64,000 nucleotides of DNA from CAVPDA01 sp963702495 (GCA_963702495.1 CAVPDA010000020.1:1-64000); one strand, 5' to 3'. Numbered from the stretch's first letter, positions 1 to 8,503 are shown. The notes: generated by a model not told the origin, from the letters alone. Translations and numbers: made by a program.

Positions 1-479
1 GCGCAGCGCACGGGCCGCCGCCGAAATATTGCCGCCGTGGTCTGCGAGCACGCGATGAATATGCTCCCATTGCAGTTCACGCACGGACAGGGGCGTATTG
101 GCGACGGCGGCGGCGGCCGGCTTCCCTCACCGTTCAGCGCCCGCACAATATCCGGCAACGTCACGGGTTTCGCGAGGTAGTGATCTGCGCCCAGCTTCAC
201 CGCATCCACCGCGGTGGCGATGCTGGCGTAGCCGGTAAGCATGACGATGCGGCAACTCTGGTTCGCAGTCCTTAGCGGCCGGATCAGTCCCATCCCCGAA
301 GCACCGTCGAGATTGAGGTCGAGCAGCGCGCACTGCGGGGGCCGCTGCCGGATGCAGCGCAATGCCTCCTCGCATTCCAGCGCGCACTCCACGGCGTAGC
401 CCTGCTCTTCCAGCGCGTTGGCCAGAACACGGGCAAAGATCGCATTGTCATCGACCAGCAGCAGCCTCTGCTTCCTCAT
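1..479 (-). pseudogene. regA: RegA/PrrA/ActR-type redox response regulator, partial and frameshifted
   Basis: Reading left from the ATG at 479-477 gives a receiver domain: LLLVDDN at the start, phospho-acceptor region LLDLNLDGASGMG, then MLTGYASIATAVDAVKLGAD and LAKP. The frame then degenerates at about 120-126 into a Pro/Arg-rich stretch, while a frame offset by one base resumes as LSVRELQWEHIHRV and GGNISAAARALR, the Fis-type DNA-binding helix region typical of RegA/PrrA/ActR. So receiver and DNA-binding halves are both present but separated by a single-base shift in the Ala/Pro linker; the last residues lie outside the window. The family pairs with a RegB-type redox sensor kinase, not seen here. 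A matching palindrome and -10 lie upstream. Whether the shift is real or a read error cannot be told. Confidence 0.8.
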
Positions 480-500
480 TCAGTTGCACCCGAGTCCGCC

Positions 501-536
501 AAAAAAATGGCGACCGGATCTGGGAAATCCGGTCGC
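501..536 (-). terminator. Hairpin plus T-run in the leader of the response regulator
   Basis: A perfect 10-bp stem (510-519 with 527-536, GCGACCGGAT and its complement) with a 7-nt loop is followed on the minus strand by seven T residues after two bases (507-501). It has the form of an intrinsic terminator and sits 22 bp upstream of the regulator start codon and downstream of the predicted promoter near 570. It may end transcripts arriving from the peroxidase gene (which stops at 862) or act as a leader attenuator. Confidence 0.7.
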
Positions 537-569
537 ATCCAAGGGATAGTACTTACTATGAGTGTTGCA

Positions 570-614
570 ATTCTAGAGGGTCGGTTCCAGGACGCAATGT
601 GACCTAAGGTCGCA
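570..614 (-). promoter_or_regulatory. RegA-box-like palindrome with -10 for the response regulator gene
   Basis: TGTGACC-TAA-GGTCGCA (598-614) is a 7-3-7 inverted repeat with one mismatch. On the minus strand TAGAAT (575-570, 5 of 6 to TATAAT) ends 36 bp from the palindrome centre, which puts the palindrome at about -43. This suggests the regulator gene is under the same control as its presumed targets. The remainder of 480-861 holds the hairpin and no gene I can support. Confidence 0.6.
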
Positions 615-861
615 CCCCCGCGAGCGGAGTCGCACTACGGCGCCCCAACCGACCGCGGCGATACTTCCCCCTGCACCCGGAATTCTCCCTGCCACGTAGT
701 TCATTATCGAATGTCATGATGTCGAGGAGCCTTGCTCAAACCCGGCGGAAAAGCGGACCAGTCCGCTCGCCCCTGGCCCGGGGTGGCGGTCTGCCGCCCC
801 AAGCCGAGATCCGGGCCCGCGCATCCTGTGGCCTTTGACGCCCTAATGGAGGTGAGGATTG

Positions 862-2052
862 CTAACGCTGTGCGGGAATCCAGCCATCGGTGAGTGTTCC
901 AAGGAACGCGACGATGTCATCGACCTCCTGCCCCGTCAGCCCAAGATTGCCCAATTCGTCGCGATTGACGCTTTCCGCGACTTCCGGAGCCGGCCAGCAT
1001 CCGCGGCGCAGCGCCCGTCGTTCGGTGGTCATGGGATTCGGACAGGTGGGTTTCACGTCTCGGGAATTGTAGAAGTCCACCACCCCGCGCAGCGTGGCGA
1101 AGTAGCCGTTGTGCATGTACGGGGCTGTGAGTGCGATGTTGCGCAGCGTGGGAACCTTCTGCTTGCCCATCTCGCCCTCCAAGCCGAGCACGCCGCCCAG
1201 GCCCTTGTCGATGAACGCGAATCCGTCCGGATTGAATTCGGCCGGCATTGTGTAGAAGCGGTTGTCCGGGTTCTTGGGCACACCGAGGTTGTCGAACGTG
1301 AAGTCGGTGAACAGGGCTGGCGTGCCGTCGTCCTGGGGCCTGCTCGGATGGCAGGCGGCGCAGTTTCCTTTGGCCGGATCCTCGTATAGGGCCAGTCCGC
1401 GCAGTTCCTGGGCGGTCAGTTTCGCTTCCCCGGCAAGGTAGCGGTCGTACTTCGACGTGAAACGGTTGAAGCCGCGGGTGCGCTCGAACGCGGCAATCGC
1501 ATCGGCCATCCGCTCGTAGGCACTGTCCGTGTCTTCGAACACGTCCTGCCCGAAGACGCGCTTGAACAGCGGCGCGTAGGGCGCGTTGTGGATCTTGTCG
1601 ACCACGGCCTGCCTGTTGGTGTTGGCCATTTCCAGCGGGTTCAGAAAGGGGCCCTTCGCTTGCTCTTCCAGGGTGGCGGCGCGGCCGTCCCAGAACTGTC
1701 CGCCGACATAGATCCCCTCGGCTTCGTCGAAATGAAACACGGGGCTGAAGGCGGCGTACATGGCCGAGGGCGTGTTGCGGTTTCCGAACAGCCCAGGAAT
1801 GACGCCCTCGGATGTCGGGCTCATCTTGTCCGGGTCGGTGAAGGCGACCACGGGGTCATGGCAGCTTCCACACGACTGCCCCGCAGGCTGCGACAGGTTG
1901 GTGTCGAAGAAGAGTTGCCGTCCGAGACGCTCCTTCGGCGTCAGCAGCCTGAGGTCAAGCGCGCCTTGGTCGGTGGTATCGACCTGGGCAAAGGCAATGG
2001 AGGCGGCAGTGCAGCATACGAGCGCACCGACCGGGAGCCAATTGAACTTCAT
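862..2052 (-). CDS. Di-haem cytochrome c peroxidase / MauG-family protein
   Basis: A 396-residue exported protein. The start at 2052 is chosen because AGGAGA lies at the right distance and a signal peptide (MKFNWLPVGALVCCTAASIAFA) follows; a longer frame to 2223 lacks both. Two c-haem motifs are visible, CGSCH at 61-65 and CAACH at 231-235, plus the conserved PYMHNG segment near the C-terminus. The family reduces hydrogen peroxide in the periplasm with electrons from cytochrome c, or carries out MauG-like oxidations; the exact substrate cannot be read from sequence. A palindrome resembling the other RegA-type boxes lies about 210 bp upstream. Confidence 0.9.
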   Translation of the reverse strand: MKFNWLPVGALVCCTAASIAFAQVDTTDQGALDLRLLTPKERLGRQLFFDTNLSQPAGQSCGSCHDPVVAFTDPDKMSPTSEGVIPGLFGNRNTPSAMYAAFSPVFHFDEAEGIYVGGQFWDGRAATLEEQAKGPFLNPLEMANTNRQAVVDKIHNAPYAPLFKRVFGQDVFEDTDSAYERMADAIAAFERTRGFNRFTSKYDRYLAGEAKLTAQELRGLALYEDPAKGNCAACHPSRPQDDGTPALFTDFTFDNLGVPKNPDNRFYTMPAEFNPDGFAFIDKGLGGVLGLEGEMGKQKVPTLRNIALTAPYMHNGYFATLRGVVDFYNSRDVKPTCPNPMTTERRALRRGCWPAPEVAESVNRDELGNLGLTGQEVDDIVAFLGTLTDGWIPAQR

Positions 2053-2264
2053 CTTGAGTTTTCTCCTGTAGATGAGTGGAAGCAAGTAGCCGTTCGAAGC
2101 AACCGGGGTTGCCGTGACCTTCGCGCGTACCTGCTCGTGATGGACTGCGTTGCGGCCGCACCTGGCCGGACGATGCATCCGATCCAACGGGCGGGCCGCA
2201 GGCATCGTCGATCGCTGCGCCATGACATGTCAATGGGTGGAATTGCCCAGCGGCGAAATGCCGC

Positions 2265-2281
2265 AGCGACGGATTGTCACG
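2265..2281. promoter_or_regulatory. RegA-box-like palindrome upstream of the cytochrome c peroxidase
   Basis: AGCGACG-GAT-TGTCACG is a degenerate 7-3-7 member of the repeated palindrome set. No good -10 hexamer is found at the 36-37 bp distance used by most of the others, so assignment to the peroxidase promoter is weaker. Confidence 0.4.
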
Positions 2282-2365
2282 CGCTGAAGAGCACCCATTG
2301 ACGGGATGGAGAAGAGCTTCAGTTGCACGTCAAGTAGGGGTTTCCCGCTGCGTCGGATCGCCGCA

Positions 2366-2402
2366 GATGCAACTGGCAAGTCAGCGGGCGAGGAATTGAG
2401 GC
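2366..2402. repeat. Direct repeat, copy 1 (37 bp)
   Basis: First of two direct copies, 71 bp apart and differing at 3 of 37 positions, starting GATGCAACTGGCAAGTCAGC. It lies in the 781-bp gap between the peroxidase and the OprC-like receptor, where no gene can be supported. Function unknown. Confidence 0.75.
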
Positions 2403-2436
2403 TGCCATGGCGGCGCGCATGCTGTGACGCTGGCGG

Positions 2437-2473
2437 GATGCAACTGGCAAGTCAGCCGGCCAGGAATCGAGGC
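2437..2473. repeat. Direct repeat, copy 2 (37 bp)
   Basis: Second copy of the 37-bp repeat. The bases following each copy also share a GGCGGCGCGC string at slightly different distances, which suggests an imperfect tandem duplication of about 71 bp. Confidence 0.75.
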
Positions 2474-2712
2474 GGCGCGCCGATCCGGGAGCGCCAGGGC
2501 GTCAGTTACGTTGCGCCGGCGCAACAGGTGCACCCTTCGCCTGTTCATTGCGCCCCCTTGCGGGTGATTCCTCCGGAATAGCGCTGCAAATCGCGTTCAA
2601 GCGCGGCAAGAAAAGCCATTGGCTCTATGGCTCAATAGGTTGCGCCACTATTCCAATCCACTTCTGCGATTCTTCTTGCTCCAATGGAAAATGCCCATGG
2701 CCTCCTGCCGGA

Positions 2713-2774
2713 TGCGACATCCTGCCGCAGCGACAACGTGTCGCATTGAACGCCGCACAACACCCATGAAAGAT
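2713..2774 (+). promoter_or_regulatory. Two adjoining RegA-box-like palindromes before the copper receptor
   Basis: TGCGACA-TCC-TGCCGCA (2713-2729) shares one base with AGCGACA-ACG-TGTCGCA (2729-2745). The second has perfect 6-bp arms. A weak -10 candidate, AAAGAT (2769-2774), ends 37 bp from the centre of the second site, the same spacing as at the other promoters. The receptor starts 60 bp downstream. Confidence 0.6.
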
Positions 2775-2833
2775 GCGTGGGATTTCGCGCAACCAACAAC
2801 GCGTCGCAGCGACGCGCCATCTGGGAGGAGTAA

Positions 2834-5167
2834 ATGAAGGCGAGCAAGAAACCGATCGCGATCGCGATCGCCTGCGCATTGGGCGGTGTCTGGCAGGAAA
2901 GCACCGCACAGACCGCAGCAGCGGAACCGGCGACCCTCGATCCAGTCGTGATACGGGGAGGACGCGTCGAGCCGGCACCCGCGCCGGCCGGCGTCCTCGA
3001 TGACAAATCGCTGGTGCCGATGCGCGCCCGCACCAGCGACACGGCCGATCTCCTGCGCAACGTGCCCGGGGTCAACCTGCAGGGCGCCGGGGGCGTGTCC
3101 AGCATGCCGGTCATCAACGGCCTGGCGGGGGACCGGGTCCGGATCCAGGTGGACGGCATGGACCTAATCGCGTCCTGCCCCAACCACATGAATCCGCCGC
3201 TGTCTTACCTCGATCCGACAGGCGTCGCGTCACTCAAGGTCTATGCCGGCGTATCGCCGGTCAGCGCTGGCGGCGACAGCATCGCGGGGAGCATCATCGC
3301 CACGACGCGTGAGCCGGAGTTCGCCGCCGCGGGCGAGGGTCCGCTTCTGAAGGGGGAGATCGGGGGCTTCTACCGGAGCAACGGCAATGCCTACGGCGGC
3401 AACGTATCCGCCACCCTGGCCAGCGAGAGCCTCAGCCTCAGCTATTCCGGCGCCACGGCCCAGTCGGACAACTACACCGCGGGGGACGACTTCAAGAACT
3501 ACACGGGAACGGGGCGCGCCGGCCACAGCCTGGCGCTGGACGAAGTCGGCTCCACCGCCTACGAGACGCGCAACCACACCCTGGGCCTCGCGTTCAAGGG
3601 AGGCCAGCACCTCGTCGAAGCCAAACTCGGCTACCAGGACGTGCCGTTCCAGAATTATCCGAACCAGCGCATGGACATGACCGAGAACACCCAGTGGCGG
3701 CTCAACCTGCGCTACCTGGGCAGCTTCGACTGGGGTGCGCTCGAAGCGCGGGCCTACCACGAGAAGGTCGACCACGAGATGGATTTCGGCGATGACAAGC
3801 GCTTCTGGTACGGCCCGGCGAGCAACGCTGTGATCGGCGGCGTCCCCGTGGGCGTACCTTGCGCGCCGATCGGACCGACCTGCGCCGCCGGCATGCCAAT
3901 GGAAACCGATAGCCAGAACAGCGGCCTCACGCTCAAGGCCGACGTCGCGCTTTCCCAGCAGGACCTGCTGCGCGTGGGCGGTGAGTACCAGCGCTATCGC
4001 CTCGACGACTTCTGGCCGCCCTCCGGCGGCGGCATGTTCCCGGGGACCTTCGAGAACATCGACAACGGCAGGCGCGACAGGGCTGCACTCTTCGGAGAAT
4101 GGGAGTGGACCGCCGCTCCGCAGTGGATGACTTCCCTTGGACTGCGTTACGAACAGGTGTCGATGGACGCCGACGACGTGCAAGGCTACAAGACAGTCCG
4201 CGCCGGCCCGCCGCAGCCCGGAGTCGACGTGGGCAACCAGATCGCCGATGCCAACGCGTTCAACGCCCGCGACCACCAGCGCACCGACAACAACTGGAAC
4301 CTCACCGCCCTGGCGCGCTACACCGCGGATGCCACGCGCGACATCGAGTTCGGCTTCGCCCGCAAGGTGCGCTCGCCCAACCTCTACGAGCGCTACACCT
4401 GGTCCACCTGGGAGATGGCGGCGGCGATGAACAACTTCGTCGGCGACGGCAACGGCTACATCGGCAACCTCGATCTGGAACCCGAGAAGGCGCACACCGT
4501 TTCGGCGACCCTCTCCTGGCATGCGGCCGACAAGGCCTGGGAACTCAAGGCGACGCCCTACTACTCCCACGTCAGCGACTATATCGACGCCATCCGTTGC
4601 CCGGCAGGATCGGCCTGCACGCCCGTCAACGCGACCACGACCAACCAGTTCGTCGTGCTCAAGTATGCGAACCAGTCGGCGCGCCTCTATGGCCTGGACG
4701 TATCGGGGCAGATGCCGTTGGGTAAGACCGGCTGGGGCGATTGGGGTCTGCTGGGGCGGTTCAACTATACCAACGGCAAGAACCCGGACACCGGCGATGA
4801 GCTGTACAACATCATGCCCCTCAACGCCAGACTGACGCTGACGCACCAGGTGGGCGGCTGGGACAGCGCCGTCGAGCTCGTGATGGTGGACGCCAAGGAC
4901 GATACCTCCGACGTGCGCAACGAGATCAAGACCGGTGGCTACAGCCTTCTCAATCTGCGGACCAGCTACACGTGGAAGAAGCTGCGCGTCGATCTCGGCG
5001 TCGACAACGTGTTCGACCGCGGCTACGCGCTGCCGCTGGGCGGTGCCTACGTCGGTCAGGGGCGCACCATGGCCCTCAATATACCCTCCGACGGCATGTT
5101 CGCCTGGGGCACCCCGGTTCCTGGCATGGGCCGCTCGCTCTATGCCGGCATGAGCTACAAGTTCTGA
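2834..5167 (+). CDS. oprC: TonB-dependent copper receptor, OprC/NosA-like
   Basis: A 777-residue outer-membrane receptor with a signal peptide, an N-terminal plug (LLRNVPGVNLQG, VRIQVDGMDL) and a C-terminal barrel ending in Phe. The plug carries CPNHM at C115-M119 and the barrel carries HEM at H314-M316. These match the CxxxM and HxM copper ligands described for Pseudomonas OprC, so copper uptake is the best call. OprC/NosA receptors supply copper for enzymes such as nitrous oxide reductase or haem-copper oxidases. Two RegA-box-like sites precede it and a strong terminator follows. NosL-like copper chaperones elsewhere in the window support a copper role. Confidence 0.88.
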   Translation: MKASKKPIAIAIACALGGVWQESTAQTAAAEPATLDPVVIRGGRVEPAPAPAGVLDDKSLVPMRARTSDTADLLRNVPGVNLQGAGGVSSMPVINGLAGDRVRIQVDGMDLIASCPNHMNPPLSYLDPTGVASLKVYAGVSPVSAGGDSIAGSIIATTREPEFAAAGEGPLLKGEIGGFYRSNGNAYGGNVSATLASESLSLSYSGATAQSDNYTAGDDFKNYTGTGRAGHSLALDEVGSTAYETRNHTLGLAFKGGQHLVEAKLGYQDVPFQNYPNQRMDMTENTQWRLNLRYLGSFDWGALEARAYHEKVDHEMDFGDDKRFWYGPASNAVIGGVPVGVPCAPIGPTCAAGMPMETDSQNSGLTLKADVALSQQDLLRVGGEYQRYRLDDFWPPSGGGMFPGTFENIDNGRRDRAALFGEWEWTAAPQWMTSLGLRYEQVSMDADDVQGYKTVRAGPPQPGVDVGNQIADANAFNARDHQRTDNNWNLTALARYTADATRDIEFGFARKVRSPNLYERYTWSTWEMAAAMNNFVGDGNGYIGNLDLEPEKAHTVSATLSWHAADKAWELKATPYYSHVSDYIDAIRCPAGSACTPVNATTTNQFVVLKYANQSARLYGLDVSGQMPLGKTGWGDWGLLGRFNYTNGKNPDTGDELYNIMPLNARLTLTHQVGGWDSAVELVMVDAKDDTSDVRNEIKTGGYSLLNLRTSYTWKKLRVDLGVDNVFDRGYALPLGGAYVGQGRTMALNIPSDGMFAWGTPVPGMGRSLYAGMSYKF

Positions 5168-5181
5168 GGCAGGCCGGGAAT

Positions 5182-5219
5182 GCGGCCCCGGAGAGCCTTG
5201 GCGCTCCGGGGCCGCTTTT
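5182..5219 (+). terminator. Intrinsic terminator of the copper receptor gene
   Basis: A perfect 12-bp GC-rich stem (5182-5193 with 5204-5215) with a 10-nt loop is followed by TTTT, 14 bp after the receptor stop codon. Confidence 0.85.
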
Positions 5220-5275
5220 CGTCCCGTGGCGGCAACGTGTCCGCGGTTCGCCTCGCGGCGACGCCGCCAGCAAAG

Positions 5276-5698
5276 TCAGAGTTGCTGGGACGGGTCGCTC
5301 ACGAATCCGATGCGCGTGATCCCGCCCTTCGCCGCCAGTGCCATCACCTTCGCCACGTGCTCGTAGTGCGCGAGGCGGTCGGCACGGATGTGCAGTTCGG
5401 GTTGCGGCCGCCGCTTCGATTCGGCGGCGAAGCGACCGGCGAGTTCGTCTGGCGCCGCCGCCTCTCCGTTCCAGTAGTAGCTGCCGTCGGCCCGTATCCC
5501 GAACTCGATGTGTTCGGCCTGGGTGACGTTCGGGTCGCTCGCCGCCCTGGGCAGGTCGATCTTCACCGCATGGGTGAGCAGCGGCGCGGTGATGATGAAG
5601 ATCACAAGCAGCACCAGCATCACGTCCACCAGCGGTACCACGTTGATGTCCGCCATGGCGCCGGGTTGGCGCCGCGGGTCGAAACTTCCCATGGCCAT
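5276..5698 (-). CDS. exbD: Biopolymer transport protein ExbD
   Basis: A 140-residue inner-membrane protein with a short cytoplasmic N-terminus, one membrane span (VDVMLVLLVIFIITAPLL) carrying the conserved Asp of the ExbD proton path, and a periplasmic domain. With ExbB it uses the proton gradient to drive TonB. It is the last gene of the tonB-exbB-exbD set, 11 bp after exbB. The likely clients are the two TonB-dependent receptors in this window. Confidence 0.93.
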   Translation of the reverse strand: MAMGSFDPRRQPGAMADINVVPLVDVMLVLLVIFIITAPLLTHAVKIDLPRAASDPNVTQAEHIEFGIRADGSYYWNGEAAAPDELAGRFAAESKRRPQPELHIRADRLAHYEHVAKVMALAAKGGITRIGFVSDPSQQL

Positions 5699-5709
5699 GC
5701 TTCGCCCCC

Positions 5710-6441
5710 CTAAGCCTGGGCCACCGCACGCAGCACGCGCACGTCACCGTTGGCCGAGCTGTTGCTCTTGGCGCCGACGGTGATCAGCACATACAGGTCG
5801 TGGGCGAAGGCGTCCAGTCGCGACAGCCACATGCGGTTGCGCCGGTTGAAGGAGTTGTAGGCCAGCACCGCCGGAATCGCCACGGCCAGGCCGACGGCGG
5901 TCATGATCAGCGCCTCGCCAACCGGTCCCGCCACCTTGTCCAGCGTGCCCTGGCCAGACAGGCCGATGTTGACCAGCGCGTGGTAGATGCCCCACACCGT
6001 GCCGAACAGGCCAATGTAGGGCGCGGCGGAACCGGCCGACGCGAGCACGGTGAGACCATGCTCTATGCGTGCCGCCTCCTGGTCGATGCCGGTGCGCAGC
6101 ACCCGCGTCACGAACTCGGCCATGCCGCCCGCCACCGCGAGCTTCTGCACGCCCTGCCGCTCGCATTCGTCCACCGCACGCAACGCATCGTGGGCCAATT
6201 CGGCGAAGGCGTTGTCGATGGGCTGCGCCTTGAGTGTCGCGCCCACCTCCACCAGCGAACCGGCGTTCCAGAAACGCTGCAGGAAGGCGTCGGCGCGCCG
6301 GCGATCGATGACGGCGCGCAGCGCCTTGATGACAATCAGGTACCAGCTTGCCACCGACAGCACCAGCAGCACTGCGAGAACCCCCTTGCCCAGGGCATCC
6401 GACTGGGCGAGGAAATGGGCAAATCCGAGACTGCTTTCCAT
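5710..6441 (-). CDS. exbB: Biopolymer transport protein ExbB (MotA/TolQ/ExbB family)
   Basis: A 243-residue polytopic inner-membrane protein. The start MESSLGFAHF at 6441 is used because it follows the tonB stop by two bases (TGATCATG); the frame stays open upstream but would overlap tonB. Membrane spans are seen near residues 17-37 and around the family-typical APYIGLFGTVWGIYHAL and MTAVGLAVAIPAVLAYN segments. It forms the proton channel with ExbD and energises TonB. Confidence 0.93.
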   Translation of the reverse strand: MESSLGFAHFLAQSDALGKGVLAVLLVLSVASWYLIVIKALRAVIDRRRADAFLQRFWNAGSLVEVGATLKAQPIDNAFAELAHDALRAVDECERQGVQKLAVAGGMAEFVTRVLRTGIDQEAARIEHGLTVLASAGSAAPYIGLFGTVWGIYHALVNIGLSGQGTLDKVAGPVGEALIMTAVGLAVAIPAVLAYNSFNRRNRMWLSRLDAFAHDLYVLITVGAKSNSSANGDVRVLRAVAQA

Positions 6442-6443
6442 GA

Positions 6444-7115
6444 TCAGTGTCCTTCGAGTACGAAATGAAAGGGTTGCAGTGCCACCGCGCGCACCGCAAT
6501 GCCATTGCGATAGGCAGGATTGCAGCGCCACTGGCGCACGGCGCCGAGTGCCGCTTCGTCCAGGCGCTGGGAGGCCGAGCTGGTGGAAACGCGCGCCGCG
6601 CTCACCTGACCACGCTCGTCCAGTTCCACCCGCAGCACGACCTTGCCCTGTTCCCCCAGGCGCCGCGACTGGCTGGGATAGGCCGGCGGCACGCGCTCGG
6701 GGCAGGCAACCGCGAGTTCCTCCCCCAGCGTCACGGGACCGGCCGGCTTCGCCGGTGGCGCGGGCGGCGCCTCGACTACCGGCTCAGGAGCGGGAGGATC
6801 GGGCGGCGGTGCCACGCGCTCGGCGGGCGAAACCACCGGCGCTTCGACCACGAGCTGACGCGGCTGCGGGCGGATAGCCGGCCGTGGCTTTTCCAGCTTT
6901 ACCTGTTTCGGCGGCTCCGGGCGGGGTATTTCGGGGGGCTTGGGCTGCGGCGGCGCGATCAGGTTGACGAACAGGGTCGCCGCTTCGGCCGGCGTGGGCA
7001 GCAGGCGATAGCTCCACAGCCCGTACAACGCCGCACCGTGCAGTGCAATGACGAAGGCAAGACCGGCCAACCGGTCCCAGCCTGCGCCGCGCCGCGCCGA
7101 CGATGCATAAATCAT
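6444..7115 (-). CDS. tonB: TonB energy transducer
   Basis: A 223-residue protein with one N-terminal membrane anchor (residues about 17-35), a long Pro-rich periplasmic spacer with PEIPRPEPPKQVKLEKPRP-type repeats, and a C-terminal TonB domain (PPAYPSQSRRLGEQGKVVLR, later AVRQWRCNPAYRNG). It contacts the TonB boxes of outer-membrane receptors. It begins 18 bp after the Crp-like gene and is followed directly by exbB, so the four probably form one transcript. No strong ribosome-binding site is visible at the chosen start. Confidence 0.92.
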   Translation of the reverse strand: MIYASSARRGAGWDRLAGLAFVIALHGAALYGLWSYRLLPTPAEAATLFVNLIAPPQPKPPEIPRPEPPKQVKLEKPRPAIRPQPRQLVVEAPVVSPAERVAPPPDPPAPEPVVEAPPAPPAKPAGPVTLGEELAVACPERVPPAYPSQSRRLGEQGKVVLRVELDERGQVSAARVSTSSASQRLDEAALGAVRQWRCNPAYRNGIAVRAVALQPFHFVLEGH

Positions 7116-7133
7116 ATTACGCAGACCATACGG

Positions 7134-7742
7134 CTAGGTGGCCGCTCCCGCGTCGGTCAAGCGCACGCGTGCGATGCCGCGCCCCTCGTCCCGGATCACC
7201 CCGCGCCGCTTCAGTTCGGCCATGACCCGCGAGACGGTCTCCTGGGTCAGGCTGGTGATGTCGGCAATGTCGGTCGAGTGGGGAAGCGCAACCCACTCGT
7301 CTTCGCAGTCGCGTGCAGGCCTGGCGAGCAAACTCATGAGGCGCCGGATGCGCTCCACCGGCCGCCCGCAACGCAGGGCGAGGAGCTCCGCCGCGCGCCG
7401 CTCGACGCGCATCAGCATGCGCAACAGCGTCCTGCCCTGCACCGCACTCGTCGTGCCCGGCCAGGGCTCCAGCACGCAGGAAGCGAGCGCTCGCGCCGAC
7501 AGGCTGTAGCGGCCGAAGAGCAGCGTCTCCGCACCGATGACGTCGCCGGGCACGGCTATTCCGCCCAGGCCATTCCCCCGCGCGTTGCCGCAGTCCAGAC
7601 GCACGGATCCCGACACCACCCGCCATGCAACACCGCCGTCGCCGGCACGATAGATCTCGCTGCCGCGCTTGTGACTGCGCCAGCGCGCGTCCGCTTCCGC
7701 GTTCCCGGGCCTGCCGCTGTTGGCATCGTTCGTATTCATCAT
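7134..7742 (-). CDS. Crp/Fnr-family transcriptional regulator
   Basis: About 202 residues, starting at 7742 behind GGGAG (an ATG at 7739 is equally possible). The N-terminal half is a degenerate cyclic-nucleotide-type beta-barrel (VVSGSVRL, GDVIGAETLLFGRYS). The C-terminal half has the winged-helix STDIADITSLTQETVSRV, with recognition-helix residues Q-E-T-V-S-R like Crp. It lacks the cysteine cluster expected of an Fnr iron-sulfur sensor, so its signal is unknown. It sits 68 bp after the DsbD-like gene and 18 bp before tonB, an unusual place for a regulator, suggesting control of metal uptake. Confidence 0.85.
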   Translation of the reverse strand: MMNTNDANSGRPGNAEADARWRSHKRGSEIYRAGDGGVAWRVVSGSVRLDCGNARGNGLGGIAVPGDVIGAETLLFGRYSLSARALASCVLEPWPGTTSAVQGRTLLRMLMRVERRAAELLALRCGRPVERIRRLMSLLARPARDCEDEWVALPHSTDIADITSLTQETVSRVMAELKRRGVIRDEGRGIARVRLTDAGAAT

Positions 7743-7810
7743 GCATGCTCTCCCACTAACGCAAGCGGCTCCTTGTATCCGACTCGGTACGCCACGCGGC
7801 GTCCATGCCA

Positions 7811-8503
7811 TCAGAGTGCAAGGAACAGTCGCCGCAGGCCGAGCCCGATCAGAACGGCGGCGGCACCCCATAGCAGCCAGCGCGTGAGCCACGGCCGCTC
7901 GGAGCGCAGTTCCCGGCCGACCCGCCCGGCCAGGGGCACCAGCACCAGGATCGGGGTCATGGCCGCGCCGAGTCCGAAGGCCAAACCGTATCCAGCGCCC
8001 TGGGCTGCGCTGCCGGCATGGGCGGCCAGAGCAAGCAAGGACGCGAGCGGCGCGCAGGGCGTGAGGGATAGCGCAGCTCCAAGGAACAGGGGCGGCAGGC
8101 TGTCTGAGCGGCGGCGGTAGATCTTCACCGGCAGGACTTGGGCTGGCATCGGCAAGGCGGCGGCGGCAGCGCAGCGCCTGCGGGAGGCAGAAGTCAGGAG
8201 CCAGAGACCGGCGAGCACGCTGGCGCTGCCGATGGCCACGTTTCCCCAGGCGCCGCCCAGGGCCTTGGCCAGCCCCAGTCCGGCGGCGCCAGCGATGGCT
8301 GCGAGGAGCGTGTAGGTGGCCACGCGCCCTGCCAAGAACACTCCGGTGTGCAGCAGCGCTTCACGCCGGCCGCTGGCGCGCCCGAGCGCCCAGGTGCCCA
8401 TGAAGGGCAGGCAGGTCACGGTGCAGGCGGTCAGCCCCATGGAGACGCCGAGGAGCCAGACCGTGGCCAGGCTGACTTGGCCGGCTGCGAGTTCTTCAAG
8501 CAT
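7811..8503 (-). CDS. DsbD/CcdA-like membrane protein (TauE/SafE-type, DsbD_2)
   Basis: A 230-residue protein with about six membrane spans in two homologous halves. Each half has a Cys motif in its first helix (LTACTVTCLPFMG near 25-37 and LTPCAPLASLL near 146-156), as in CcdA/DsbD-type thiol electron carriers and the related 'sulfite exporter TauE/SafE' proteins. Its start overlaps the stop of the polyferredoxin gene by 8 bp, so the two are probably translationally coupled. A role in moving electrons or metal across the membrane is inferred from family and context. Confidence 0.75.
   Translation of the reverse strand: MLEELAAGQVSLATVWLLGVSMGLTACTVTCLPFMGTWALGRASGRREALLHTGVFLAGRVATYTLLAAIAGAAGLGLAKALGGAWGNVAIGSASVLAGLWLLTSASRRRCAAAAALPMPAQVLPVKIYRRRSDSLPPLFLGAALSLTPCAPLASLLALAAHAGSAAQGAGYGLAFGLGAAMTPILVLVPLAGRVGRELRSERPWLTRWLLWGAAAVLIGLGLRRLFLAL

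Noticed and set aside
2801..2815. GCGTCGC-A-GCGACGC palindrome just before the copper receptor
   Set aside because: Half-sites are in the opposite order to the regulon motif and a 1-nt loop hairpin is unlikely; probably chance in GC-rich DNA.
3230..4846. A 538-codon minus-strand frame inside the copper receptor gene
   Set aside because: Shadow of the receptor; no domain or ribosome site.
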